64,000 bases of DNA from Vibrio penaeicida (GCF_030689305.1 NZ_JAUYVM010000014.1:62001-126000), one strand, 5' to 3'. Counted from the stretch's first letter, positions 9,002 to 18,063 are shown. Made by a program: numbers and translations. The notes: a model not told the origin generated them from the sequence alone.

Positions 9002-9023
9002 AAAAGCCTCACTAGGAGGCTTT
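9002..9023 (-). terminator. Intrinsic terminator of the prolyl oligopeptidase gene
   Basis: AAAGCCTC (9003-9010) pairs with GAGGCTTT (9016-9023), 5-nt loop, with T residues following on the reverse strand, 32 bp past the stop codon. Confidence 0.8.
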
Positions 9024-9054
9024 AGAGTTCAAACTTAAGACAGTAACGGGATGG

Positions 9055-11118
9055 TTAGATATTCGGCTCAAATGCCATATGGTGGAAACTAAATGCATAC
9101 ATATCAGCATACAAATCCAATACCTTGCTCATAGGCATACCAGCACCATGACCTGCATTGGTATCCACTCGGATTAGCACAGGGTTCTCGCCTTCATGCT
9201 TTGCTTGAAGCTCGGCAATAAACTTAAAGGAGTGCGCGGGTACAACACGGTCATCATGGTCAGCTGTAGTCACAAGTGTTGCTGGGTAGTGTGTCCCTTT
9301 CGTTACATTGTGAACAGGGGAGTATTGTTTCAAGTAGCTGAACATTTCTTCATTTTGTTCAGACGTGCCGTAATCGTAAGCCCAACCTTCACCAGAGGTA
9401 AACGTGTGGTAACGCAACATATCCAATACGCCAACCGCAGGAATCGCCACTTTAAACAGTTCTGGGCGTTGTGTCATGCACGCGCCAACCAACAAGCCAC
9501 CGTTTGAGCCGCCATTAATCGCGAGCTTTTCTGGTGATGTGTACCCTTCTTCAATCAGGTATTCTGCCGCTGAAATAAAGTCATCGAACACATTTTGCTT
9601 TTGCAGTTTGGTTCCGGCAATGTGCCACGCTTTACCGTATTCACCACCACCACGTAAGTTCGCAACGGCATAAACACCCCCCATTTCAATCCACGTAGCA
9701 ACAAGTGGGCTGAATCTTGGTTCTAGGCTAACGTTAAAACCACCGTAGCCATACAGCATAGTTGGGTTGTTCCCATTCAGCGCCAAGCCCTTGCGGTAGC
9801 AGATCGTTACAGGAACGCGCGTGCCATCTTTCGAGGTGTAAAAGACCTGCTTAGATTCCAATAGATCGCTGTCGATCTGGCATTGAGAGCGGTGATGCAA
9901 TTCAGTGACACCCGTCTCTGGATCGAATCGATACCCTGAAGACGCCACGATAAGGTTAGTGAAGCTGTAATAAAGTTCTTTTGAGTCGAAACGCCCGCCA
10001 AAACCAGACACACAGCCTAACCCCGGAAGCTCGACATCACGCACTTTTTCACCGTTATAGCGGTACTGAACCACTTTGGTATTCACATCCACTAGGTAAG
10101 AGGCGAACAAATAGCCTGCACCTGTTTCAATGTCTAACTGCTGTTCCTGCTCTGGAATCAGATCGACCCAATTATCATCCGACGGCTGCTGCGCATTCAC
10201 TTTTACTACACGACCTAATGGCGCGTCCAAGTTGGTGTAAATCAGCAAATCGCCTTCACTGTGCTCGACAACGTAGCTGTCGGCTTGGCTTTTATCCGTT
10301 ACAAGCGTTAACGGCGCGTCTTGTTGGCGTAAATCACGTACATAAAGCTCATTACCCGATGTGGATTGAGCACCAGATACGACAAGGAAAGCATCGTCTT
10401 CCGTTGTATAACCTGATACATATCGGTATTTTTCCGAATCTGAACCACCAAATACCAACACATCTTCGCTTTGTGGTGTGTTCAAGCGGTGGAAGTACAA
10501 CTTGTGTTGTTCAGTACGAGCCGATAGCTCGCTGCCTTCAGGTTTGTCGTAACTGGCGTAATAGAAGCCTTCGTCGCCAAACCACGAAATCCCGGTAAAT
10601 TTGGCGTTTAGAATTGGGGCTTCAAGCTCTTCACCTGTTTCAGCATCAATCACATAAATAGTGCGCCAGTCGCTGCCTCCTTCCGATACAGAATACGCAA
10701 TAACCGTATCTGATTTAGAAAAAGACACACTGTCTAGCGAGGTAGTGCCTTCTTCACTAAACATATTCGGATCAAGGAAAATTTGCGCTTCGCCTAGTTC
10801 TTTTTGGTCGTTTTCTTTCTGACGATAGAGAACCGCTTGGTTTTGAATACCATCATTTTTGTAGAAATACGTGTATTCGCCATGCTTAAAAGGCAGAGAG
10901 ACTTTTTCGAAATTATTGGCAGTTTCGAGTTTCTTTCGAATGGCGTCACGAAAAGCGATTTGATTGAGGTGTGCAAAGGTTACGTCGTTCTGGCGAGTTA
11001 CCCAGTCCGCGGTTTCTTCGCTGCGATCGTCTTCTAACCAGCGATACGGATCGGACACTTCCGTAGAAAAGTAGGTATCAACAACATCCGATTGTTTTGT
11101 TTCTGGGTATTTATGCAC
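9055..11118 (-). CDS. Prolyl oligopeptidase (S9A family)
   Basis: A serine peptidase that cleaves short peptides after proline. A beta-propeller domain (YRWLEDDRSEE and following) precedes a C-terminal alpha/beta hydrolase domain. That domain shows the catalytic serine in GGSNGGLL (~540), aspartate in DDRVVPAHS (~627) and histidine in NAGHGAG (~659). I choose the GTG at 11116-11118, because an AAGGAG site (11125-11130 on this strand) sits 6 bp upstream and the protein then begins VHKYPETKQ, like other family members. The open frame extends 25 codons further upstream, but that part looks non-coding. The resulting 687 residues match the usual size. There is no signal peptide, so it is probably cytoplasmic. 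It is a single-gene unit. Confidence 0.95.
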   Translation of the reverse strand: MHKYPETKQSDVVDTYFSTEVSDPYRWLEDDRSEETADWVTRQNDVTFAHLNQIAFRDAIRKKLETANNFEKVSLPFKHGEYTYFYKNDGIQNQAVLYRQKENDQKELGEAQIFLDPNMFSEEGTTSLDSVSFSKSDTVIAYSVSEGGSDWRTIYVIDAETGEELEAPILNAKFTGISWFGDEGFYYASYDKPEGSELSARTEQHKLYFHRLNTPQSEDVLVFGGSDSEKYRYVSGYTTEDDAFLVVSGAQSTSGNELYVRDLRQQDAPLTLVTDKSQADSYVVEHSEGDLLIYTNLDAPLGRVVKVNAQQPSDDNWVDLIPEQEQQLDIETGAGYLFASYLVDVNTKVVQYRYNGEKVRDVELPGLGCVSGFGGRFDSKELYYSFTNLIVASSGYRFDPETGVTELHHRSQCQIDSDLLESKQVFYTSKDGTRVPVTICYRKGLALNGNNPTMLYGYGGFNVSLEPRFSPLVATWIEMGGVYAVANLRGGGEYGKAWHIAGTKLQKQNVFDDFISAAEYLIEEGYTSPEKLAINGGSNGGLLVGACMTQRPELFKVAIPAVGVLDMLRYHTFTSGEGWAYDYGTSEQNEEMFSYLKQYSPVHNVTKGTHYPATLVTTADHDDRVVPAHSFKFIAELQAKHEGENPVLIRVDTNAGHGAGMPMSKVLDLYADMYAFSFHHMAFEPNI

Positions 11119-11652
11119 TTTGCACTCCTTACTTAAATTGTACGTTTGCCCACAATTGCCTTCGGTTTGAAGCCAATTGGGCAGAGGTATCATCGCACAA
11201 ATTCATTAAGTAAGAAGTTTAGTTACACAATGCTCATCTTATAGACCTGTCTCTACCAGATCTTGATACTTTAAAAGGCAATCTGGTTTAGAGCAGAGGA
11301 TCCAGCGTGTTCAATTAGCCATTATCAAAATGGTTAGAACGGAAGCGAGACAAACGTTCCTTCATTGACGTTATCCGATCTCGGTGCGTTTTTAAGGTAT
11401 CCAATACCCCTAACAGGAACATAATCATCAGAATACCAGTGATCATGGTTTTCAAATTACTTGGGCAGCTGATGAGTTCTGGTCTGCTGTTTGGATCAAT
11501 AAAGTAGTGCCAATGTGACAATTTGACCAAAGATCTTTGACCAAACTCAAAATCGTTGACCAAACTTTAGGTCCTAACGAAATTTAAGACCTTTTGACTC
11601 TTCCCATGGATGCCCAGCCTGTGTGCTAGGGCAAAATTAGAAGGAATTAAAC
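11119..11652. other. Divergent intergenic region
   Basis: 534 bp between the divergent prolyl oligopeptidase and solute-binding protein genes, presumably carrying both promoters. It contains the triple TTGACCAAA repeat (listed separately). An 82-codon reverse frame (11315-11563) with a TTG start and one hydrophobic stretch is possible but unsupported. Confidence 0.4.
11523..11564. promoter_or_regulatory. Three direct repeats of TTGACCAAA upstream of the solute-binding protein
   Basis: Exact nonamers at 11523-11531, 11537-11545 and 11556-11564, spaced 14 and 19 bp start to start, 89-130 bp upstream of the ATG at 11653. AAAGATCTTT between the first two is palindromic. This looks like a cluster of regulator-binding sites; the regulator is unknown. 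Confidence 0.45.
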
Positions 11653-13122
11653 ATGGAAACGAAAATACGCACCTCCGCGCTGGCTGTCGCACTTTGTTTA
11701 GGCACAACCGCGACGTCGACCAATGCTCTGGCAGCATGCGAGCCCGATTACTCCGGTGTCACCGTGACCGTCGGCTCGCAAAACGGCCCTTTTATTGCTT
11801 CGGCGCTTCGCACTGCTGGCACTGCTTGGGAAGCTCAGACTTGCGGTAAAGTAAAGATTGTGGAATTCCCATTTGGAGAACTTTTCCCTAAGTTTTTGAC
11901 GGGGATGCAAACAGGATCAAGTGAAATCGATGTTATTTCTTACATCCCTGCGTGGTTACCCGACTTTAATATCTTCTTGTCGGAAATGCCTCAAAGCATG
12001 CAGGAAGGAGAATACTGGAACGACATTCACCCCGTATACCGCGAACGCTTGATGTTATGGGATGGCAAGGTGAAATCCGCTACCATGGATGGCGACATGC
12101 ACATGCTAAATTACCGTGCCGACCTCTTCAATGACCCGAAAGAGCAAGCGGCCTTCAAAGCGAAGTATGGCTATGCTTTGGCAGCTCCTGTTACATGGGA
12201 TCAGTACTACGATATTGCCGAATTCTTCCATCGCCCAGATCAAGGGTTATACGGAACAGCGGAAGCCTATAAACGCGGCGGGCAACAATTCTGGTACTTC
12301 TTCTCTCACGCGGCCAGTTACACCAACGATCCGAAAAACCCAGGCTCAATGTTCTTTGACCCCGACACCATGAATGCACAAATTAACAACGCAGGCTGGT
12401 TAAAAGCGCTGAAAGACTACAAACGAGGCTTGGACTACAACCCACCAGGCGCATTAAACAATGGTTCTGGTGACGTAAGACCTTTATACGCAGGGGGTAA
12501 AGTCGCGATGAATATCGACTGGGCAGACTCCGGCGTATTAGGAGCAAACCCGAAAGAATCGCGCATTGTAGGCAATGTTCGTACTGCGATGTTACCTGGG
12601 TCTAAATCCATGTGGAACGCCAAAGAAGGCAAATGGAATGAATACAATGAAGTGGTCGCGTCACCTTTCCTAGCCTTTGGTGGCTGGCAGCTTGCGGTTC
12701 CTCAGTCTTCCAGAAACAAGGTTGCCGCGTGGAGCTTTGTTCAAACCGTTACCAGCCAGGAATATTCATCGAAAGCCATTGTCACAGCGAATACTGGGGT
12801 CAACCCATATCGATTAAGCCACTATGACAACATCGACAACTGGTTGGCGATTTTCTCCAAACCCGAGGCGGAATCTTACCTAGCAGCGCAACGCGCATCA
12901 CTAGACGCGCCCAATGTGGCACTGGATTTACGTATTCCGGGTTTCTTCGCTTACACAGAAATTCTTGAAATAGAACTTTCTCGCGCCTTGGCAGGGAAAG
13001 TGACCGAACAAGAAGCATTGGACAGCATTGCTAAACAATGGAACCAATTAACGGATGACTTCGGACGTGAATCTCAGCTTAAAGCCTATCGCAGTGCGAT
13101 GGGTTTGCCTGAGAAAGAATAG
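11653..13122 (+). CDS. ABC transporter extracellular solute-binding protein (family 1)
   Basis: A 489-residue periplasmic binding protein with a classical signal peptide (METKIRTSALAVALCLGTTA... cleaved after ALA around residue 28). The body is typical of carbohydrate-type family 1 binding proteins: a VTVTVGSQNGPF first strand, then EIDVISYIPAWLPDF, HMLNYRADLFNDP, and GKVAMNIDWADSG near the hinge, with a C-terminal helical SRALAGKVTEQEALDSIAKQW segment. A ribosome site (AGAAGGAA) lies 8 bp upstream. No permease or ATPase gene is adjacent, so its membrane partners must lie elsewhere, or it serves a sensor. The ligand is probably a sugar or polyol, by family. Confidence 0.9.
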   Translation: METKIRTSALAVALCLGTTATSTNALAACEPDYSGVTVTVGSQNGPFIASALRTAGTAWEAQTCGKVKIVEFPFGELFPKFLTGMQTGSSEIDVISYIPAWLPDFNIFLSEMPQSMQEGEYWNDIHPVYRERLMLWDGKVKSATMDGDMHMLNYRADLFNDPKEQAAFKAKYGYALAAPVTWDQYYDIAEFFHRPDQGLYGTAEAYKRGGQQFWYFFSHAASYTNDPKNPGSMFFDPDTMNAQINNAGWLKALKDYKRGLDYNPPGALNNGSGDVRPLYAGGKVAMNIDWADSGVLGANPKESRIVGNVRTAMLPGSKSMWNAKEGKWNEYNEVVASPFLAFGGWQLAVPQSSRNKVAAWSFVQTVTSQEYSSKAIVTANTGVNPYRLSHYDNIDNWLAIFSKPEAESYLAAQRASLDAPNVALDLRIPGFFAYTEILEIELSRALAGKVTEQEALDSIAKQWNQLTDDFGRESQLKAYRSAMGLPEKE

Positions 13123-13398
13123 GTTTCCCCTGAAAATAAAGTACTGAAGGCTGTACAAAAATTGAAGGTCAATTAGCGCTTCTAATTCAGTCATCTCCAG
13201 CCTGTATTTTATTTGATCATAAGCAAAGTTAAGACGCTGAGCCCTAAAATTGAAACATATTTGAGTATATATTGGACAACACTTATCCATTTAGATCTTG
13301 GCTCATTTGACCCTTTTTCGTTTAAAACGGGAAAGAAGCTCCTATTCCAACCAAGGTTCTATTCTTCAAATATTAGGTCGACTCAGAAAGGTATATTC

Positions 13399-14061
13399 AT
13401 GTTAAAAATAGATAAAGAACAGCTAAAGTTTGATGGTGTACTCTGGGACATGGACGGTACCATTGCCGATAGCGAACCAATTCACGAACGAGCCATTCGC
13501 CATACACTTAACAAGTATGGGGTAGACCCAACACACGACGACATCCAAAGCGTACTCGGAACAGAGGGGAGCAAAACCTTCGAGTACTTTCAAACAACGT
13601 ACGATCTCACCGTATCGTTTGACGATTATCGAGCGTCCAATTACCAATACTTTTGCGCCCGCAGTAACGAAGTGACCCCACTTTATGGGTGTGACGTTTT
13701 CAAAACCCTTAGTGCACTCGGTGTACCGCAAGCTATTGTCACAAATTCCGACCGCATATTAGTCAATGCGAGCCTCGCCGCTCTCCAACTTGAAATACCG
13801 GGTTTGACGGTTGTTGCCCGAAACGACGTTAGACTAGGAAAACCTTCACCTGAAGGATACTTGCGCGCCGCTTACCTTATTGATGTTGAGCCGAGTAAGC
13901 TTGCGGTGATCGAAGACAGCGTATTAGGAGCAGAAGCGGGGCTGCTTGCAGGAATGCAAGTCATTGGCGTTCCGATAGAGGAGAATCGACACAAATTCTC
14001 CAGCGACGTCACCCTTGTTAAAAACGCACACTCGCTGATTGACGCCCTTTCAAAAAGCTAA
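13399..14061 (+). CDS. HAD-superfamily phosphatase (phosphoglycolate phosphatase/beta-PGM-like)
   Basis: A 220-residue HAD hydrolase. All four motifs are visible: DMDGT (nucleophile Asp and acid/base Asp, ~18-22), IVTNSD (motif II), the lysine in RLGKPSPEGY (motif III) and IEDSVLGAEAG (motif IV). The helical cap inserted after motif I is of the beta-phosphoglucomutase/Gph type. The likely substrate is a small sugar or polyol phosphate. I place the start at the ATG at 13399 because AGAAAGG lies ~8 bp upstream; the frame is open 62 codons further upstream but that part lacks family similarity. It follows the solute-binding protein by 276 bp. Confidence 0.88.
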   Translation: MLKIDKEQLKFDGVLWDMDGTIADSEPIHERAIRHTLNKYGVDPTHDDIQSVLGTEGSKTFEYFQTTYDLTVSFDDYRASNYQYFCARSNEVTPLYGCDVFKTLSALGVPQAIVTNSDRILVNASLAALQLEIPGLTVVARNDVRLGKPSPEGYLRAAYLIDVEPSKLAVIEDSVLGAEAGLLAGMQVIGVPIEENRHKFSSDVTLVKNAHSLIDALSKS

Positions 14062-14218
14062 TGGGCAAGCCTTGCATCTTCGGTCGAGCGTACACTCTAA
14101 TTGCGATAGTGTTTATTTAACTCTTTCAATATGCATCAAAAAATTTGGTTTCGAACACAGCATCTTCTATGAGCTGGTATATACTTTTTAAAAACCCTAA
14201 TAACTCAAGTTGATACCG

Positions 14219-14250
14219 TTATACCCAAGTAACCTCACCTTGAGATCACC
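14219..14250. repeat. Relic of the palindromic repeat element (fused termini)
   Basis: TTATACCCAAGTAACCTCA matches the left terminus of the 266-280 bp elements, and is joined directly to CACCTTGAGATCACC, which matches the other terminus of the same element. This looks like an internal deletion that left only the two ends. It lies 24 bp upstream of the GNAT gene. Confidence 0.55.
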
Positions 14251-14273
14251 GTTTTTATATTCAGGTAGGCTAC

Positions 14274-14693
14274 ATGATCATTGAAGTGACTTATCATCCT
14301 AGTAAGCACGATTTGGAATCGATTTATCAGGCTTTAAAAGAGTTTAATGAACCCTTTTTTCCAGGGTTAGATGAGAAGGTTCTGGCTCTGTTTATTCGGG
14401 ATCAGCACCATCAAATCATCGGTGGTATTGCGGCACACTTATTCTATGATTCCCTCCACATCCATCGAATTTGGGTTAACGAAGCCTATCGTCGAAAAGG
14501 GGTAGGCACAAAACTGCTGAAAACGGCTGAAAAAGAAGCTCGGAAAATGCAAGTTAAGAAAGTTTTTTTGGACACTTACAATTTTCAAGCACCAGATTTT
14601 TACCTAAAACATGGCTTTCACGAAGTGGGTCGCTATGTGGGTTACCCTCAAGATGGCACAGATAAAATATTTTATCGGAAGACTTTGATATGA
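14274..14693 (+). CDS. GNAT family N-acetyltransferase
   Basis: A 139-residue acetyltransferase of the GNAT fold. The acetyl-CoA pyrophosphate-binding motif A is clear at residues ~72-90 (IWVNEAYRRKGVGTKLL, i.e. R/Q-x-x-G-x-G/A). The last part, VFLDTYNFQAPDFYLKHGF, is the usual motif B with the conserved Y-x-x-x-G-F. The substrate cannot be told from the sequence. The ATG at 14274 follows CAGGTAGG at an acceptable distance. A perfect hairpin follows the gene. Confidence 0.9.
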   Translation: MIIEVTYHPSKHDLESIYQALKEFNEPFFPGLDEKVLALFIRDQHHQIIGGIAAHLFYDSLHIHRIWVNEAYRRKGVGTKLLKTAEKEARKMQVKKVFLDTYNFQAPDFYLKHGFHEVGRYVGYPQDGTDKIFYRKTLI

Positions 14694-14707
14694 TGGACGG
14701 AAACCCA

Positions 14708-14742
14708 AGGTGATCTCCCCTAGTATCCTGAGGAGATCACCT
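14708..14742. terminator. Perfect 11-bp hairpin between the GNAT and glpR-like genes
   Basis: AGGTGATCTCC (14708-14718) pairs with GGAGATCACCT (14732-14742), 13-nt loop, no T-run. It may terminate the GNAT transcript, or be an operator for the repressor that starts 32 bp downstream. Confidence 0.5.
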
Positions 14743-14774
14743 GAAGTAACCTCTATGAACATCTGGAGTTAACC

Positions 14775-15533
14775 GTGAAACAAACGCAACGTCATCATGA
14801 AATACTCGCTTTACTGGACGAGCAAGGATTCCTTTCCACTGAAGCTTTTGTTGATACGTTTAACGTCAGCCCCCAAACGATTCGACGCGACCTAAATGAA
14901 CTCGCTCAGCAAGGGCTTATCAGCCGCCATCATGGTGGAGCATCCCTCTACTCTAGTACGGAAAATGAAGCCTATTCCACCCGAAAAATCAGCCATCAGG
15001 AAGAAAAAGCCCGAATCGCGACCGAGCTGGTCAAAAAAATTCCTAATGGCGCATCCATGTTTATTGATATTGGGACAACGACAGAAGCCGTAGCGACCGC
15101 GTTGCTTAACCATAAAGACCTTAAGGTTGTCACCAATAACATCAATGTTGCCAGTATTTTGATGCCGAAAGAGGATTTTACCGTCATCATCGCGGGCGGT
15201 CAGATCCGCAATAAAGACGGCGGTATTATCGGGGAAGCCACACGAGAGTTTATCGAACAGTTTCGAATGGATTTCGGCATAATAGGCATCTCGGGCATTG
15301 ATTCCGATGGCAGTATGCTCGATTTTGATTATTCTGAAGTGAAGATTGCGCAAGCCATCATTGCCAGCTCACGCCAAACACTACTGGCTGCCGACAGCAG
15401 TAAATTCAACCGTGGTGCGATGGTGAACCTTGGTCATATTTCTCAGGTAGATTCGCTTTTTACTGATGAAGTGCCAGCATCGAACTTAGTTGATGTTATC
15501 AAGCAACACGACGTTGAATTGGTAGTGTGCTGA
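14775..15533 (+). CDS. glpR: DeoR-family repressor, GlpR-like
   Basis: A 252-residue DeoR-type repressor. It begins MKQTQRHHEI and has the winged-helix VSPQTIRRDLNELAQQGLI followed by SRHHGGAS; these are nearly identical to E. coli GlpR. The effector-binding SIS-like domain also matches (PNGASMFIDIGTTTEAVA, GGIIGEATREFIEQFRMDFG, GISGIDSDGSMLDFDYSEV). GlpR represses glycerol-3-phosphate uptake and catabolism genes and is released by glycerol-3-phosphate. The start is GTG at 14775 with a GGAG site ~8 bp upstream. No glp structural genes are in the window, so it acts in trans or controls different genes. It ends convergently, 29 bp from ribokinase. Confidence 0.88.
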   Translation: MKQTQRHHEILALLDEQGFLSTEAFVDTFNVSPQTIRRDLNELAQQGLISRHHGGASLYSSTENEAYSTRKISHQEEKARIATELVKKIPNGASMFIDIGTTTEAVATALLNHKDLKVVTNNINVASILMPKEDFTVIIAGGQIRNKDGGIIGEATREFIEQFRMDFGIIGISGIDSDGSMLDFDYSEVKIAQAIIASSRQTLLAADSSKFNRGAMVNLGHISQVDSLFTDEVPASNLVDVIKQHDVELVVC

Positions 15534-15562
15534 CCACCTTGAGGGGAAACCTTAGCCCTCAC

Positions 15563-16486
15563 TTATTTTCCCTGATTCTTTAGGAAGGCTTCCACTTCAG
15601 CAATAAATGGAATGGACGTTTGCGCGCCAAAGCGTGTCACTGAAATGGCGGCAGCAGCGTGTGCAAACACCACCGCCTCTTCAAGAGATTGTCCTTTAGT
15701 CAGCCCCGCAATTAACGCCCCATTAAACGTATCGCCAGCGGCTGTCGTGTCCACGGCTTCGACTGTAAAAGCAGGAATCAAATAGCCGATCCCATCCTGA
15801 CTGACCCATACCCCTTTTGAACCCAGAGTAATGAGTACCATAAGCACGCCTTTCTGATGAAGGTATTGTGCCGCTTTCGATGCAGATAAATGGTCCGTCA
15901 CTTCGATTCCCGTTAGAATCTGCGCTTCCGTCTCATTAGGGGTGAGTATGTCAACTTTCGAAAGTAGGCTATCTGGGAGTACACAGGCTGGCGCAGGGTT
16001 AAGCACAACTTTTTTGTTAGCGCTGTACGCAATATCTATCGCCTTCTCAACTCCTGAAATGGGGGTTTCCAGCTGAACCAATAAATAGTCGCCCTGTTCT
16101 ATAATATCCGCAAAACCCGACACCACTTTCGCCGTGAGGTGATCATTTGCCTCGGCTGAAATGCAAATGTTGTTTTCCCCACTTTCTGCCACTTGAACCA
16201 TCGCAATACCCGTTGCACTATCGGGCTCTACCTTGATCCCAGAGACATCAATCCCATCCGACTGATACTGCTTTCGAATGCCTAACCCAAAGGGGTCGTC
16301 CCCAACGCACCCAATAAAGTGAGTCTCTGCACCCAGCCGTGTAGACGCCACCGCTTGATTCGCCCCTTTTCCACCAGCAATTACCCGATAATTTCGACCT
16401 TTTAAGGTTTCACCGGGGCGTGGAAACGTAGGAACTTGTAACACGTGATCAGCGTTGATGCTCCCTAACACGACAATTCCGTTCAT
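15563..16486 (-). CDS. rbsK: Ribokinase (PfkB family)
   Basis: A 307-residue sugar kinase that phosphorylates ribose at O5, by family. The PfkB signatures are intact: the N-terminal GSINADHVLQVPTFPRPGET and GGKGANQAVAS motif, and the C-terminal TTAAGDTFNGAL anion-hole and catalytic Asp motif. The length is typical. It overlaps the upstream AraC-type regulator by 4 bp (ATGA), so the two are co-transcribed and translationally coupled. No ribose transporter (rbsDACB) is adjacent. A related pentose or nucleoside-derived sugar is possible as the substrate. Confidence 0.92.
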   Translation of the reverse strand: MNGIVVLGSINADHVLQVPTFPRPGETLKGRNYRVIAGGKGANQAVASTRLGAETHFIGCVGDDPFGLGIRKQYQSDGIDVSGIKVEPDSATGIAMVQVAESGENNICISAEANDHLTAKVVSGFADIIEQGDYLLVQLETPISGVEKAIDIAYSANKKVVLNPAPACVLPDSLLSKVDILTPNETEAQILTGIEVTDHLSASKAAQYLHQKGVLMVLITLGSKGVWVSQDGIGYLIPAFTVEAVDTTAAGDTFNGALIAGLTKGQSLEEAVVFAHAAAAISVTRFGAQTSIPFIAEVEAFLKNQGK

Positions 16487-17325
16487 AACTCTCTTTCGTC
16501 AGCCTCTTTTTTTAATGCCATCCATTGGCGTGGAGACACGCCTGTAATTTTCCGAAACACCTTACTGAATCCGGAGTAACTCTCGTACCCCACGTGATCC
16601 AGCACCCAATGCATCGGCTTTCCTTGTAAAATGAGCGATTGCGCAGCCCCAATACGCCAATGTGCGACGTAATTGCCGGGGGTCATTCCTACCACTTTTT
16701 TAAAGGTATCGATGAATACCGTTCTAGACATCGCCCCTTTCTCTGCCATGTCTTCCATGGTGAAAGCTTTATAAGGAAGTTGGTGAATCATATTCAGTAC
16801 TTCCGATAATCTAGGGTGCGACAGCCCAGCCAGTACACCTTGTTTCACTAAATTGCTATCTACTATGTGGCGAAAAAGCATGATCATCATGACATCACTC
16901 AACTTGTCGAGAATCACCTGCTGCCCAAGCTCTGCACTTTCCGCTTCCAGAAACAATCCTTCCATTATCGGCGACAACGCAGGCAATGTTCTGAACGGAA
17001 TCACAATTTTGTCTGGAAGTGCGGAAAAAAGCAGCTCCCACTTCCCTTCACTGTATTCAATTGTAGAACACACCAACTGAGCCCCATCCGATAGCCCTTC
17101 AATAACATGAGGTACCGTTTGCGGAAAATACACAATAGAAGGCTCATCGACCTTCATTTCCTTCCCTTTATGATCTCGCAGTATCAATTTTCCCTCACGC
17201 ACAATGTGAAGGTGCCCTTGATTCTTTTCATCATCCCCAAATGACGAGGTACCGCAGAGCTGCCCCGTGTAGAAAACTTCAGACCGCATTGAGAGTTGTT
17301 GTATCAGTTTAGATAAAGCATCCAT
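16483..17325 (-). CDS. AraC-family transcriptional regulator
   Basis: A 280-residue regulator. The N-terminal ~170 residues form a cupin-type sensor (GHLHIVREGKLILRD, then EPSIVYFPQTVPHVI). The C-terminal pair of helix-turn-helices runs ~185-275, with FTMEDMAEKGAMSRTVFIDTF and the hallmark VLDHVGYESYSGFSKVFRKI. Its stop overlaps the start of rbsK by 4 bp, so it probably governs its own operon in response to a sugar. The start codons of this gene and of the frame opening the YHS region face each other, so 17326-17473 holds both promoters. Confidence 0.9.
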   Translation of the reverse strand: MDALSKLIQQLSMRSEVFYTGQLCGTSSFGDDEKNQGHLHIVREGKLILRDHKGKEMKVDEPSIVYFPQTVPHVIEGLSDGAQLVCSTIEYSEGKWELLFSALPDKIVIPFRTLPALSPIMEGLFLEAESAELGQQVILDKLSDVMMIMLFRHIVDSNLVKQGVLAGLSHPRLSEVLNMIHQLPYKAFTMEDMAEKGAMSRTVFIDTFKKVVGMTPGNYVAHWRIGAAQSLILQGKPMHWVLDHVGYESYSGFSKVFRKITGVSPRQWMALKKEADEREL

Positions 17326-17473
17326 GAAAACCTCGGACTATTGGCACACTTTTACGCATTTCTGTACCCAAATAGACCGGACATCTGCCTTAAATTACTT
17401 CACACACGGTCAGGGCAAGCCGCAGAAATTACGGAAACCTGACATTAAGAAGATAATAAAAAGGAGTTTTCCT

Positions 17474-17950
17474 ATGTCTGTTTCAAATAAATCTCTTAAG
17501 CGTCTTATTAGTTTAGGCGGTATTGCAATGCTTCCTTTCTCTGTGATGGCTGCCGATATCGACGTAAGCGCTGATGCCAATGACCTAGCGATTAAGGGGT
17601 ACGACCCAGTAGCGTACTTTACGGCAAGTGAGCCGACTGTCGGTAATCCAGAATTTTCAGCAACTTACAAAAATGCGATTTACCATTTTGCTTCTGCTGA
17701 AAACCGCGATACGTTCCGAGCAGATCCAGCGGCATACGCACCACAATACGGTGGTTACTGTGCATTTGGTGTTGCAATGGGTAAGAAGTTTGATACCGAC
17801 CCACTCGCGTGGAAAGTAGATGAAGGCAAGCTTTACCTAAACCTAGATAAATCAGTACAGCAACGCTGGTTAGAAGATGTGACCGGGTTTGTTAAAACCG
17901 CGAATGGAAACTGGCCTGAAATCAAAACCGTAAGCGCTGATAAGTTATAA
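17474..17950 (+). CDS. YHS domain-containing secreted protein
   Basis: A 158-residue protein. The ATG at 17474 is chosen because AAAAAGGAG lies just upstream and because it opens a clean signal peptide (SLKRLISLGGIAMLPFSVMA, cleaved after MAA). The frame is open 50 codons upstream, but that is non-coding. The mature part is the YHS-type domain: LAIKGYDPVAYF, then NAIYHFASAENRDTFRADP, YAPQYGGYCAFGVAMGKK, DPLAWKVDEGKLYLNL. Such domains resemble metal- or heavy-metal-associated modules, but the function is not established for this secreted form. It is a monocistronic gene with its own terminator. Confidence 0.88.
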   Translation: MSVSNKSLKRLISLGGIAMLPFSVMAADIDVSADANDLAIKGYDPVAYFTASEPTVGNPEFSATYKNAIYHFASAENRDTFRADPAAYAPQYGGYCAFGVAMGKKFDTDPLAWKVDEGKLYLNLDKSVQQRWLEDVTGFVKTANGNWPEIKTVSADKL

Positions 17951-18040
17951 GTTTCCCCTCCCTTGCATTGAGTTCTCTCCCTCTATCCAATTCTTTGCAA
18001 GGGATCTTTTTATTCCCTGTCTTGGGTTAGCGCCCAATCA

Positions 18041-18063
18041 AAAGCCTCTTATGAGGCTTTTTT
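18041..18063 (+). terminator. Intrinsic terminator after the YHS gene
   Basis: AAAGCCTC (18041-18048), loop TTAT, GAGGCTTT (18053-18060), then TTT. It lies 90 bp past the stop codon. Confidence 0.88.

Noticed and set aside
10794..10976. Possible small frame pair inside the prolyl oligopeptidase gene
   Set aside because: Shadow frames of a clearly coding gene.
11315..11563. 82-codon reverse frame with one hydrophobic stretch (MITGILMIMFLLGVLD)
   Set aside because: It needs a TTG start within the TTGACCAAA repeats, or an internal ATG without ribosome site. Possible small membrane protein, but evidence is too thin.
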